DNA of 41,246 bases from contig JAADHW010000042.1 in assembly GCA_013151695.1 (NCBI GenBank), positions 1 through 41,246 on the forward strand, given 5' to 3'. Shown in pieces: positions 26,295 through 38,313 of this stretch. Numbering within the stretch: the first letter of the stretch is position 1; each line of letters begins with the position of its first letter. The notes beneath the pieces were generated by a model. The model was not told the DNA's origin. It searched no databases and was given only the letters and a program-made list of their open reading frames with translations. The stretch comes from Gammaproteobacteria bacterium. GTDB lineage: Bacteria > Pseudomonadota > Gammaproteobacteria > Pseudomonadales > Azotimanducaceae. The position numbers and the translations under genes are program-made.

Positions 26295-26876
26295 ATGGCA
26301 CCTAAAAGATCTCAAGAGGTGCGCATTATCGGCGGTAAGTGGGGCGGGCGAAAGCTCCGCTTTCAACAACATGCACAATTGCGGCCCACATTGTCTCGTA
26401 CCCGAGAGACTTTGTTTAATTGGCTGCGCCCCACCATTCACGGCATGAGTTGCCTTGATCTATTTGCAGGCTCAGGAGTCCTTGGCTTTGAAGCACTCTC
26501 GCAAGGGGCAAGTGATGCTTGCTTGGTTGATCAAAATCGACAAATCTGTAACGATTTACGTCAAGTGTCGCAACTATTGGGCGCGGATACAGAAATAGTT
26601 TGTCAGACTGCGCAACGCTTCATGCGCAGCACCACACGCCGCTTCGACCTCATTTTTGTGGACCCACCGTTCGACAATCCAAAGCTTCTACAAGCCACAC
26701 TTGCCGAGATAAAAACCACGGCTATCGCGCGCAACACAATCTACATCGAATTTCGCGACTTAGCGCTGCTTCATAGTATCTCTCACGAACATCAATGGCC
26801 TATTACACACACTACTCGTTCGGGCGAGGCTCACGCCGTTTTGCTAAACACCATGCAAGGAGTTGCAGCTAGTTAA
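26295..26876 (+). CDS. rsmD: 16S rRNA (guanine-966-N2)-methyltransferase
   Basis: Methylates G966 of 16S rRNA; a 193-aa class I methyltransferase. The N-terminal basic segment VRIIGGKWGGRKL is followed by LRPTLSRTRETLFNWL, the SAM loop CLDLFAGSGVLGFEALSQGA, and the catalytic FVDPPF motif. The ATG is preceded by an AT-rich stretch with a weak ribosome-binding site. Divergent from ftsY, as in E. coli and Pseudomonas; coaD follows after about 60 bp. Confidence 0.95.
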   Translation: MAPKRSQEVRIIGGKWGGRKLRFQQHAQLRPTLSRTRETLFNWLRPTIHGMSCLDLFAGSGVLGFEALSQGASDACLVDQNRQICNDLRQVSQLLGADTEIVCQTAQRFMRSTTRRFDLIFVDPPFDNPKLLQATLAEIKTTAIARNTIYIEFRDLALLHSISHEHQWPITHTTRSGEAHAVLLNTMQGVAAS

Positions 26877-26936
26877 GTCGACGGATACCATGCCCGCCTT
26901 CGAGATAAAAGTGGCAATCAAAGTGGGGGAGTGCGC

Positions 26937-27413
26937 GTGAAAATAGTAGTTTATCCAGGATCATTTAATCCAATTACCAACGGCCACACAGACCTAGTTA
27001 CCAGAGCACTGAAGCTATTCGACCACGTCATATTAGCCATCGGTACCTCGGCCCAAAAAGACCCCGCTGTCGATTTAGCAGATCGCATTGAATTGTGTAA
27101 GGAAGTGCTCAGTGAATTCGGTGATAGAGTTTCTGTGGAAGGCTTCAATACGCTATTGGTGAACTACGTAAGATCCAAAAACGCTCGTTTTATTTTGCGC
27201 GGCTTACGCACCATGACAGACTTCGACTACGAGTTTCAAATGGCCGAAATGAATCAGTCTCTAGACCCTGAAATAGAATATGTGTTTCTGCCTACATCGA
27301 AGGAATGTTCCTTCATTTCTTCCACCCTGGTGAGGGAAATTGCTTCCCTCGGCGGAAATGTTTCACAGTTCGTACATCCAATGGTAGCCGAGGCGTTAAA
27401 AACACCTGGCTAA
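26937..27413 (+). CDS. coaD: Phosphopantetheine adenylyltransferase
   Basis: Penultimate step of CoA synthesis, transfer of AMP to 4'-phosphopantetheine. There are two in-frame GTG codons: 26931 abuts the GGGGGAG ribosome-binding sequence with no spacing, while 26937 has 6-nt spacing and gives 158 aa, the normal length. I chose 26937. Motifs: YPGSFNPITNGHTDL (nucleotide-binding T/HxGH-type), LRTMTDFDYEFQMA, and SFISSTLVREIASLGG (ISSTxVR). It ends 12 bp from the convergent small exported gene, with no terminator hairpin seen. Confidence 0.95.
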   Translation: MKIVVYPGSFNPITNGHTDLVTRALKLFDHVILAIGTSAQKDPAVDLADRIELCKEVLSEFGDRVSVEGFNTLLVNYVRSKNARFILRGLRTMTDFDYEFQMAEMNQSLDPEIEYVFLPTSKECSFISSTLVREIASLGGNVSQFVHPMVAEALKTPG

Positions 27414-27425
27414 AAGCCCTCAGTG

Positions 27426-27722
27426 CTACTGCGAGTTACGACATCCTAGGCAACGTACAAAGGTTTCCTTGCCGGGGCCGATTACAAGCGTATCAGCGGC
27501 TTCTTTAACGTTTCCGCCCAGCGCACTAAAGGGCAAGCTTACAACAAAAGCCACTGCACCTAGTGTAGTCACTACCAACCCGAGAGGACGCGCAACCAGG
27601 GCATCTGCCACCATCGCTCCGGCGCCAGGTGTTGCATCTGCGTCTGCTGCAAATACCGGTACCGAACCCAACAACATGCAGCATACAGCTACACTAGCGA
27701 GCAATTTTCTTTTCAATAACAT
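27426..27722 (-). CDS. Small exported or membrane protein of unknown function
   Basis: A 98-aa protein. An N-terminal signal peptide (KRKLLASVAVCCMLLGSVPVFA, likely cleavage after VFA) is followed by a short Ala/Asp-rich segment. A hydrophobic glycine-containing helix region comes next (ARPLGLVVTTLGAVAFVVSLPFSALGG), and the tail is conserved-looking (VIGPGKETFVRCLG). GGAG precedes the ATG at good spacing. Small genes of this pattern (RPxGL...VVSLPFSALGG) occur near mutM/coaD in pseudomonads, from memory. No function is known to me. It ends in RCLGCRNSQ, with a CxxC-like Cys pair. Reading-frame quality and the ribosome-binding site make it a real gene. Confidence 0.8.
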   Translation of the reverse strand: MLLKRKLLASVAVCCMLLGSVPVFAADADATPGAGAMVADALVARPLGLVVTTLGAVAFVVSLPFSALGGNVKEAADTLVIGPGKETFVRCLGCRNSQ

Positions 27723-27763
27723 GAAGCTTCTCCGTGCTAAGCGGCGCTACTTTACCACTAAGT

Positions 27764-28591
27764 TCATGAGAATCCTTGTGAGGTTTGGCACTTTGGGCAA
27801 TAAACGGAACTGCGCTGCGCCACAATTTGCAGCTTTAATGTCGTGTTGCAAGTTCTACAGGCCTGGCCCTGCCGCCCGTAGACGTTCAGAGTTTGCGCAA
27901 AGTAGCCAGGATTACCATCTGACCCGACAAAATCTCGAAGGGTTGTACCACCTGCTCGTATGGCCCGAAGCAAAATTTCCACAATAGACTGGGCGAGTCG
28001 ATCGTATGCGCGCCGCGGAATCCTGCCCGCCGCAACCCGCGGTCGTAGGCCTGCAGAAAACAAAGCCTCAGCAGCGTAGATATTGCCCACCCCAACCACC
28101 ACCTTGCTGTCCATGATAAAATTCTTAACTGCAACTCTGCGATTGCGTGATTGAGTAAATAAATGTTCTCCACTGAACTCATTAGACAAAGGTTCTATGC
28201 CTAAATTCTTCAGCAGAGTGTGCTTTATTGGGTTGGGTCCTGGCTGGAACAAAACGCAGCCGAAGCGCCGAGGATCGTTCAGACGTAGGAGCTTATGGTT
28301 ACTAAAGTGGATGTCCACATGATCATGTTTCTCCGCTTGCGCACCGCGCTCTAGGATTCTAAGGCTACCAGACATACCTAGATGTATCAGCAAAGTACCC
28401 ACAGCTGTGCATATAAGAATGTACTTGCCGCGGCGTTGAACGGCTGTAACGGTCTGGTTTTGTAGTTGCGCAGGGATTTCGACAGGCCAGCGCAGACGAG
28501 GATTACGTACGGTCCAATCTGTAATGGATTGGCCTACGACATAAGGTTCGATGCCTCTGCACGTGGTCTCTACTTCGGGTAGTTCAGGCAT
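27764..28591 (-). CDS. mutM: Formamidopyrimidine-DNA glycosylase
   Basis: Base-excision repair glycosylase/AP lyase removing 8-oxoG and Fapy lesions; 275 aa. The catalytic N-terminus is MPELPEVE (Pro after Met, Glu next), and the second Lys lies in RRGKYILI. The H2TH region includes VGVGNIYAAEALF. The C-terminal zinc finger is C-x2-C-x16-C-x2-C (CRTCNTTL...YCPKCQ). It lies upstream of the small exported gene and downstream of rpmG on the same strand. Confidence 0.97.
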   Translation of the reverse strand: MPELPEVETTCRGIEPYVVGQSITDWTVRNPRLRWPVEIPAQLQNQTVTAVQRRGKYILICTAVGTLLIHLGMSGSLRILERGAQAEKHDHVDIHFSNHKLLRLNDPRRFGCVLFQPGPNPIKHTLLKNLGIEPLSNEFSGEHLFTQSRNRRVAVKNFIMDSKVVVGVGNIYAAEALFSAGLRPRVAAGRIPRRAYDRLAQSIVEILLRAIRAGGTTLRDFVGSDGNPGYFAQTLNVYGRQGQACRTCNTTLKLQIVAQRSSVYCPKCQTSQGFS

Positions 28592-28612
28592 AGGCGAACG
28601 ACAGGGACGGGG

Positions 28613-28768
28613 CTATTTTATTTTTGCTTCCGTATAGAGCACATGCTTACGAACCACTGGGTCAAATTTCTTCATTTCCAGCTTGTCTGGTGTATTACGT
28701 TTGTTCTTATCCGTGGTGTAGTAGTGACCGGTGCCTGCACTGGATACTAACTTAACTTTTTCTCGCAT
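28613..28768 (-). CDS. rpmG: 50S ribosomal protein L33
   Basis: Too short for the ORF track. The minus strand reads a 51-aa protein starting [19 protein letters not shown] and continuing [23 protein letters not shown], unmistakably bacterial L33. Length and sequence are those of the gammaproteobacterial protein. A strong AGGAGG lies 8 nt before the ATG. It follows rpmB by 55 bp in the conserved rpmB-rpmG pair. It has no zinc-binding Cys residues (the C- form). Confidence 0.96.
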   Translation of the reverse strand: MREKVKLVSSAGTGHYYTTDKNKRNTPDKLEMKKFDPVVRKHVLYTEAKIK

Positions 28769-28823
28769 AACAAATGCCTCCTATGGGTACCGATACCGGT
28801 GCAGTGTGCGTGTTGAAAAGGAC

Positions 28824-29060
28824 CTAAACTTTCTGGCCAGCCGCTCGAATATCTTGCAGTACTGTATCGATACCTTTCTTATCGATAATGCGCATACCCT
28901 TCGAAGAAACTCGCAATTTTACATAGCGCTTTTCTGATGCAACCCAGAATCTATGGTAGTGCAGATTAGGCAAGAAGCGACGACGCGTTTTGTTTTGCGC
29001 ATGACTGACGTTATTCCCAGCCATTGGGCGCTTACCGGTAACTTGGCAAACCTGGGACAT
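28824..29060 (-). CDS. rpmB: 50S ribosomal protein L28
   Basis: A 78-aa L28, the usual size, beginning [22 protein letters not shown], with [14 protein letters not shown] in the middle and [16 protein letters not shown] near the end. First gene of the rpmB-rpmG unit, with a good sigma-70-like promoter directly upstream (TTGCTG-17-TATAAA). Confidence 0.97.
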   Translation of the reverse strand: MSQVCQVTGKRPMAGNNVSHAQNKTRRRFLPNLHYHRFWVASEKRYVKLRVSSKGMRIIDKKGIDTVLQDIRAAGQKV

Positions 29061-29091
29061 GTTCTAAGAATCCAAGAGAAAATGAGGCGCG

Positions 29092-29120
29092 TTTATACCA
29101 GAGCACTGGCCTGCCAGCAA
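29092..29120 (-). promoter_or_regulatory. Sigma-70-like promoter for rpmB-rpmG
   Basis: On the minus strand TTGCTG (29115-29120) and TATAAA (29092-29097) are separated by exactly 17 bp. The -10 matches the consensus at 5 of 6 positions; the -35 matches only its TTG. The -10 ends 31 bp before the rpmB ATG, giving a short leader. It lies just after the radC stop codon. Confidence 0.55.
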
Positions 29121-29135
29121 GCGCCTTGTGCTCGA

Positions 29136-29864
29136 CTACCCAGGCATCAGGCCTCTTGCGGCCATAGAGACAGTACTTCCAGCGCTGACGATGATGTGAT
29201 CAAGGACCTTAATATCGACCTTAGCCAGCAAATCCATCAACTGTGACGTTAACGACAAATCAGCCTGGCTTGGCTCTGCCACCCCCGATGGATGATTATG
29301 GCAGAACACCACTGCAGCGGCGTTAAGTTGCAAACCTCGCTTCAAGACTTCTCTGGCATGTACATGAGCCCGGTCAATTGAGCCCCAAAACAGAATTTCC
29401 CAAGCCAACAATTGATGTCGAGCATTTAGGAATAAGCAAGCAAATACTTCGCGTTCTTCATGACCAATGCGTCTTTGCACGTAACGACAGACCTCACGGG
29501 TACTTGAGTATGCGACAGCTTCATTGAGCAGGGCGTTTTCGTCATGTCGCAGCGCCAACTCTCGAATGGCTTTGATCACCGACACCTTAGCGTGCCCCAC
29601 ACCGCGACAGGCCATCAATTTGGCGGTCGGCGCTGCCAGCACACCTTCAAGCCCACCAAATTGGGCCAAAAGCCGAGCAGCCAAACTAACCGCATCTTCA
29701 CCTTGCACACCTGATCCCAGACAACAAGCCAATAGCTCAGCTAGGCTAAGGCAATGAGAGCCCTGAGCCAATAGTCTCTCACGTGGGCGATCATTCATAT
29801 GCCATTGGGGAATACTCAATTTTCCCAATGGCGGCGGGATCGGTGGTGGTGTCGCGAGCGCCAT
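29136..29864 (-). CDS. radC: RadC/JAB1-family protein (UPF0758)
   Basis: A 242-aa RadC-type protein; despite the name, a role in DNA repair is not established. The N-terminal LSIPQWHMNDRPRERLLAQG is the conserved opening, supporting the ATG at 29864 rather than the internal Met 23. An HhH-like segment (LMACRGVGHAKVSVIKAIREL) is followed by the JAB metal-binding motif FCHNHPSGVAEPSQADL (HxHPSG...D). Divergent from coaBC with only 23 bp between start codons. Confidence 0.93.
   Translation of the reverse strand: MALATPPPIPPPLGKLSIPQWHMNDRPRERLLAQGSHCLSLAELLACCLGSGVQGEDAVSLAARLLAQFGGLEGVLAAPTAKLMACRGVGHAKVSVIKAIRELALRHDENALLNEAVAYSSTREVCRYVQRRIGHEEREVFACLFLNARHQLLAWEILFWGSIDRAHVHAREVLKRGLQLNAAAVVFCHNHPSGVAEPSQADLSLTSQLMDLLAKVDIKVLDHIIVSAGSTVSMAARGLMPG
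29801..29832. repeat. 9-bp inverted repeat near the radC start / coaBC upstream region
   Basis: GCCATTGGG (29801-29809) and CCCAATGGC (29824-29832) are perfect inverted arms around a 14-nt loop. It lies inside radC codons about 11-21 and 56-87 bp upstream of coaBC. It could be an mRNA hairpin or an operator. It is coding sequence, so chance is possible. Confidence 0.5.
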
Positions 29865-29887
29865 TTCAGGGTAACCTTGGCAATGTT

Positions 29888-31168
29888 ATGATCTCAAAAC
29901 CTGAACATATGAAAACAACATCTGAGCCATCCGGTTTAAGTGGGAAACACATACTGCTCGCAGTAAGCGCCGGTATTGCAGCCTATAAGGCGCCTTTGAT
30001 TGTGCGAACATTGCGCGCCGTCGGTGCACAGGTGCAGGTGGTGCTTTCGGCTAATGCTCATCACTTCGTCACGCCGACCACTCTCCAGGCTGTGGCAGGC
30101 AGCCCGGTACGCCAAGACATGTGGGATGAAGCTGCTGAAGCAGCCATGGGGCACATTGAGCTGGCACGCTGGGCTGACATTGTTCTAGTTGCGCCAGCAA
30201 CTGCCAACACGTTGGCAAAACTGGCTCACGGCATGGCAGACGATCTACTCAGTACAACCTGTTTGGCTACTCAAGCACCCGTCGTAGTCGCGCCGGCTAT
30301 GAACCAACACATGTATCAACACCCAGCAACGCAGGCAAACCTCAAAGCAGTACAAGCCTTGGGCTATCACATCGTTGGACCCGATTCAGGCGAACAAGCC
30401 TGCGGTGACGACGGTCCTGGTCGAATGTCGCAGCCTGATGAGTTGGTTGCCTTTTTAGCCAGCTTACAGGTCACTTCTGTACTTAGCGGTTACCGTGTGA
30501 TGGTCACAGCAGGGCCAACGCTAGAGCCCATCGATCCAGTACGATACATTTCGAACCATAGCTCCGGATTACAGGGTTTGAGTATTGCCGAAGCAGCTAA
30601 AGCTGCTGGCGCCGAGGTTATCCTCATCGCCGGTCCACGTGTTGCTGCTAGTTCTGCAGGCATCCAACGCCTTGACGTGGTGACTGCTTTGGAGATGCAA
30701 AGTGCTGTGCAAGAACATCTTCACGGAATCGATATTTTTATCGGTGTTGCAGCGGTAGCCGACTATCGTCCAAAACTAGCAGCAGGAAAGAAAATCAAAC
30801 GCAGTGGCGGTGAGTCGGGCTCACTGAGCCTCGAATTTGTCGAGAACCCGGACATTATTGCTGGTGTTGCCCAACACCGACCAAAACCGCTGGTAATCGG
30901 TTTTGCCGCGGAGACTAACAACACCCTTGAACATGCCCGCACCAAACGAATTCGTAAGCAACTTGACGCCATCGTTCTCAACGATGTTGCAGACCCAAGT
31001 ATAGGTTTTAACAGCCCTCATAACGCCGCCACCCTCATATTCGAGCACGGTGAAATTACCCTGCCCAAACAAACGAAGCGACAACTCGCTGATACTTTGA
31101 TTAGCCAATTGGTGCTCATTTTTGCATCACAGTTAGCAAATACAAACCCCGAGAGTATGTCAGAATAA
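29888..31168 (+). CDS. coaBC: Bifunctional phosphopantothenoylcysteine decarboxylase / phosphopantothenate-cysteine ligase
   Basis: Two steps of CoA synthesis in one protein. The track opens at 29783, but homology begins at GLSGKHILLAVSAGIAAYKA, so ATG 29888 (426 aa) or 29909 (419 aa) are the credible starts; neither has a strong ribosome-binding site. The N-terminal flavoprotein CoaC domain has MGHIELARWAD (His), PAMNQHMY and ACGDDGPGRM (Cys). The C-terminal CoaB domain has VTAGPTLEPIDPVRYISNHSSG and KKIKRSG (ligase Lys). In many gammaproteobacteria dut comes next; here algC follows after 66 bp. Confidence 0.95.
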   Translation: MISKPEHMKTTSEPSGLSGKHILLAVSAGIAAYKAPLIVRTLRAVGAQVQVVLSANAHHFVTPTTLQAVAGSPVRQDMWDEAAEAAMGHIELARWADIVLVAPATANTLAKLAHGMADDLLSTTCLATQAPVVVAPAMNQHMYQHPATQANLKAVQALGYHIVGPDSGEQACGDDGPGRMSQPDELVAFLASLQVTSVLSGYRVMVTAGPTLEPIDPVRYISNHSSGLQGLSIAEAAKAAGAEVILIAGPRVAASSAGIQRLDVVTALEMQSAVQEHLHGIDIFIGVAAVADYRPKLAAGKKIKRSGGESGSLSLEFVENPDIIAGVAQHRPKPLVIGFAAETNNTLEHARTKRIRKQLDAIVLNDVADPSIGFNSPHNAATLIFEHGEITLPKQTKRQLADTLISQLVLIFASQLANTNPESMSE

Positions 31169-31217
31169 GCAACTTGGGCGCGAGGCATGTCCCGTACTGC
31201 ACGACATAGACTTTTTA

Positions 31218-31233
31218 ACTAGGGAACCCCTGA
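31218..31233. repeat. 16-bp intergenic repeat, copy 2 (contains the algC ribosome-binding site)
   Basis: actagggaacccctga, directly before the algC GTG start. It differs from the copy at 22513 by one base. AGGGAA inside it serves as the algC Shine-Dalgarno sequence. Confidence 0.35.
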
Positions 31234-31234
31234 C

Positions 31235-35307
<4,073 letters not shown>

Positions 35308-35311
<4 letters not shown>

Positions 35312-35943
35312 TACTCAGTATTCGGCAAGCCTTGGCTACAGTTTTCCAGACCGAACACTGCGCGTTCAAAATCGTACTGCGCATGCAGGCCACCTTTTTC
35401 GTCCTCACGAAGCCGAATTTCTTCTCTTAAGTTGTTCTCTTGAGATTGTGCGCGCTGAATATTATCCAGTAGTGTTCTCGAAATTTCCCTTCCGGATATA
35501 TCCATTCGCGCAGCCTGAGACTCTAACTCGGCTTTCTGCTTGAGAACGTTACTCAGGTTTGCATTCGCATTAGTAATTCGGGTTTCGATAGATTCAACTG
35601 CTTTAGCTTCGCGATCATCTATATCGCTCGAAAACTGATAGAGGTTTCGAACGCGATCTAAAGTACGCTTACACTCTTTGTCTGCAGCTTCTCGGGCGAG
35701 CTTCGCCTGATAGTCACGTTCACTAAGTTGCGGCTCTACCTTTTGGATGAGGCTGCCATTTTCATCGACAATCTCATACCCAAGCTTAACTTTGTCGTTA
35801 GGGATGGTGTGGGAAAGTACCAACTGCTGATTTTCATCGATGTAGCGAAAAAAACGCGCTGCCTGAGCACTGCTGGCACTGGCCATGAGCATCAATACGA
35901 TACTATTGACTATTAATTTACGATAACTATACCGAATTTTCAT
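35308..35943 (-). CDS. Exported DUF4124-like coiled-coil protein
   Basis: The track starts at 35967, but the ATG at 35943 has AGAGGG 5 nt upstream and begins a clear signal peptide (KLIVNSIVLMLMASASSAQA, cleavage after AQA), giving 211 aa. The mature N-terminus (RFFRYIDENQQLVLSHTIP) resembles the DUF4124 domain. It is followed by a long charged helical region (about 90-190) likely to form a coiled coil, and two Cys (KECKRT and ENCSQG). Function unknown; presumably periplasmic. It follows pyrE by 11 bp on the same strand and overlaps slmA by 4 bp tail to tail. Confidence 0.8.
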
Positions 35944-35954
35944 AAATTCCCTCT

Positions 35955-36656
35955 CTAAACCACACAATATTCGGTTTGATAGCTGCGCATTTTCGTCAAT
36001 GTTCCTTCATATCCACCACCGAACCCATCAAGATATTCAATTAAATTTGTTAAGTTTGCGATGCTGATCACAGGCGCAGCCAATTCATTGGACAATTCTG
36101 ACACAGCTGTATTCTTGATGGTGTCGGTCGTTTCTCGGTCTCTCACCTCTTGTCGGTCTCTCACCTCTTGTCGGTCAAGGGCAATCACCGCTCCAACTAT
36201 GTTGGCAGAGGTTTGTTTGATTAAGGCGGAGGCTTCACGTATGGCTTTACCTGAAGTGAGCACATCATCAATCAATAACACGCGCCCTTCGACTTGCGCG
36301 CCGACAAGCTGCCCGCCTTCGCCATGGTCTTTTGCCTCTTTGCGATTGTAGGCCACGCCAACATGTCGGCCAGCCTCAGCCAATGCCATTGCCGTCGCGA
36401 CCGCTATAGGAATACCCTTGTAGGCGGGTCCGAACAACACATCAAATTCCAGCCCGGAATTAATTATAGTAGCAGCATAAGCTTGGCCCAATTGCGTAAA
36501 GGCATGCCCCATGTTCAGCTCACCTAGGTTAAAAAAGTACGGGCTGATGCGCCCTGAGTTCAATACGAACTCTCCAAATTGCAGCACATCCTGCTGCAGC
36601 AAGAACTCGATAAACCGGGTTTGGTCAATTTTTACAGACAAGTTATTGCCCGTCAC
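35955..36656 (-). CDS. pyrE: Orotate phosphoribosyltransferase
   Basis: Makes OMP from orotate and PRPP in pyrimidine synthesis; 233 aa, about 20 longer than the usual 213. [18 protein letters not shown], the loop [17 protein letters not shown] and the PRPP motif [14 protein letters not shown] are all present. The extra length lies in a charged, duplicated insert (DRQEVR twice) after VIALDRQ. The start overlaps rph by 14 bp, as in the classic rph-pyrE operon. Confidence 0.96.
   Translation of the reverse strand: MTGNNLSVKIDQTRFIEFLLQQDVLQFGEFVLNSGRISPYFFNLGELNMGHAFTQLGQAYAATIINSGLEFDVLFGPAYKGIPIAVATAMALAEAGRHVGVAYNRKEAKDHGEGGQLVGAQVEGRVLLIDDVLTSGKAIREASALIKQTSANIVGAVIALDRQEVRDRQEVRDRETTDTIKNTAVSELSNELAAPVISIANLTNLIEYLDGFGGGYEGTLTKMRSYQTEYCVV
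36135..36176. repeat. 18-bp tandem duplication in pyrE
   Basis: tcggtctctcacctcttg occurs twice without a mismatch (36135-36152, 36153-36170), and the next six bases (tcggtc) begin a third copy. It encodes an in-frame DRQEVR duplication. Perfect identity suggests a recent slippage event. Confidence 0.9.
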
Positions 36657-37350
36657 TCAAAGCTGCTTGCTGCAAGGCAAACAACTGCGAAGTGCCGATT
36701 TGCGCCAATGCAATTAGTTTTTCCAACTCAGCCGAACTGAATGGTGCGCCTTCCGCTGTGCCTTGAATTTCTATAAAACCACCTGAGCCCAGGCATACCA
36801 CATTCATATCTGTTTCCGCATTTGAGTCTTCTGCATAATCTAAATCAAGTACCGGCGTACCTTTATAGATCCCTACAGATATAGATGCCACAAACTCCTT
36901 GAACGCACCCTGAACAGGCAAGCTGCTAATGGCGTCGGCGAGGGCCACAGCCGCACCGGTTATTGAGGCGGTACGCGTCCCACCGTCAGCCTGCAAAACA
37001 TCACAATCAAGACGAATAGTGCGTTCTCCCAACGCTTTCATATCTACCATGGCGCGTAGAGAGCGACCAATGAGGCGTTGAATTTCGACCGTGCGACCAC
37101 CTTGCTTACCACGCGCTGCCTCGCGGTCATTGCGGCTATGAGTGCTGCCGGGCAACATGCCATATTCTGCAGTGATCCAGCCGCGACCTTGCCCACGCAT
37201 GAAACGAGGCACAGACTCTTCAACCGAAGCGGTGCACAAGACTTTGGTATCACCAAATTCTACCAATACCGATCCGGCCGCATGTTTGGTAAAGCCTCGG
37301 GTAAAGCGTACCGCCCTCATTTCATCATTAGCTCTGCCACTAGGACGCAT
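36643..37350 (-). CDS. rph: Ribonuclease PH
   Basis: Phosphorolytic 3'-5' exoribonuclease trimming tRNA 3' ends; 235 aa from the ATG at 37350, which has AGGAGA 6 nt upstream (the track start 37374 is upstream of it). N-terminus [12 protein letters not shown] is followed by [62 protein letters not shown] (phosphate site) and [17 protein letters not shown]. Divergent from yicC; a TATAAT lies 23 bp upstream (37373-37378) but without a good -35. Confidence 0.96.
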   Translation of the reverse strand: MRPSGRANDEMRAVRFTRGFTKHAAGSVLVEFGDTKVLCTASVEESVPRFMRGQGRGWITAEYGMLPGSTHSRNDREAARGKQGGRTVEIQRLIGRSLRAMVDMKALGERTIRLDCDVLQADGGTRTASITGAAVALADAISSLPVQGAFKEFVASISVGIYKGTPVLDLDYAEDSNAETDMNVVCLGSGGFIEIQGTAEGAPFSSAELEKLIALAQIGTSQLFALQQAALSDGQ

Positions 37351-37442
37351 AAAATCTCCTTGTTTTAGCCACATTATAGGTAGACGCGTTAGAATCGCAC
37401 AGCTTCATAACAGATGTAATAATTATAGGGGGCACGGTCGCG

Positions 37443-38306
37443 ATGATGTATAGCATGACAGCGTTTGCACGGGCTGCAATAGACGCTCAGAACTCTCACT
37501 TAGTATGGGAATTGAAATCAGTTAACCACCGTTATATGGAAACCCAGTTTCGCATGCCCGACGCACTACGTAGCCTCGAACACCCATTACGTGAGTGTGC
37601 CCGCAAAGTTCTGCAGCGTGGAAAATTGGACTGTACGTTAAAAATTAGCCCCGTAGCTACCGCAGATGGCATCACCATCAATCGCAAAATACTATTGGAT
37701 CTCATGGCCGCCATCGAACAAGTGCGTCGAGATGCGCCTGAAATTGGCGGTGTAAGCCCATTGGAATTATTGCGCTGGCCCGGTGTATTAGACGACACTC
37801 CCACGGACGATGAACAGCTATTGCAAACGGTACAGGACCTATTTGAACGGGCCCTAACCGACTTGCTTGAATCTCGTGGCCGCGAAGGGAGGCGGCTGCA
37901 CCAAACAATAGGTGAGCGCCTCGACCACATTGATGAACTGGTAATAAAGCTGAAACCCTTAACCGCACAAATCGCCAGCAAACAAAAAGCCAAGCTGCAA
38001 CAACGATTGGCAGATCTTGAAATGACCATCGATCCTGCGCGACTGGAAACTGAAGTTGCCCTGCTGGCGCAAAAATTCGATGTCGCTGAAGAAATAGATC
38101 GCTTGTCTATACACGTTGAGGAAGCCCGTAACCATACTAACGGTGCCGGACCTCACGGGCGTCGCCTAGACTTCCTGACCCAGGAATTAAATAGAGAGGC
38201 CAATACTCTAGGGGCCAAGTCTGTGGACGCAGAAACATCTCGCCATGCAGTAGACTTGAAGGTCTTGATTGAACAAATTCGCGAACAGGTACAAAACATA
38301 GAATGA
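37443..38306 (+). CDS. yicC: YicC-family endoribonuclease
   Basis: A 287-aa YicC protein; members have been shown to be endoribonucleases active on small RNAs. The N-terminus YSMTAFARA and WELKSVNHRYMETQFRMP are the family's opening. The C-terminal DUF1732 part includes EEIDRLSIHVEEARN and GRRLDFLTQELNREANTLGAKS. There are two adjacent ATGs (37443, 37446), with AGGGGG about 10 nt upstream. Divergent from rph and 7 bp before gmk. Confidence 0.95.
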   Translation: MMYSMTAFARAAIDAQNSHLVWELKSVNHRYMETQFRMPDALRSLEHPLRECARKVLQRGKLDCTLKISPVATADGITINRKILLDLMAAIEQVRRDAPEIGGVSPLELLRWPGVLDDTPTDDEQLLQTVQDLFERALTDLLESRGREGRRLHQTIGERLDHIDELVIKLKPLTAQIASKQKAKLQQRLADLEMTIDPARLETEVALLAQKFDVAEEIDRLSIHVEEARNHTNGAGPHGRRLDFLTQELNREANTLGAKSVDAETSRHAVDLKVLIEQIREQVQNIE

Positions 38307-38313
38307 ATGTCGC

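Noticed and set aside
27469-27987. 172-aa plus-strand ORF across the small exported gene and mutM
   Set aside because: It lies antisense to two genes with clear family or signal-peptide features; its composition is that of a shadow frame.
29101-29133. Possible radC terminator (GAGCAC...GTGCTC dyad with an inner CTGG/CCAG)
   Set aside because: The outer stem is only 6 bp and no T-run follows on the minus strand. The sequence overlaps the rpmB promoter spacer, so the dyad is probably incidental.
35944-35967. Upstream start for the DUF4124-like protein (MCGLEREF...)
   Set aside because: The internal ATG has a good AGAGGG ribosome-binding site and starts directly at a signal peptide. The upstream residues overlap the pyrE 3' end.
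37373-37378. TATAAT as an rph promoter
   Set aside because: The -10 is perfect, but there is no acceptable -35 at 16-18 bp and no extended -10 TG. It is mentioned only in the rph entry.
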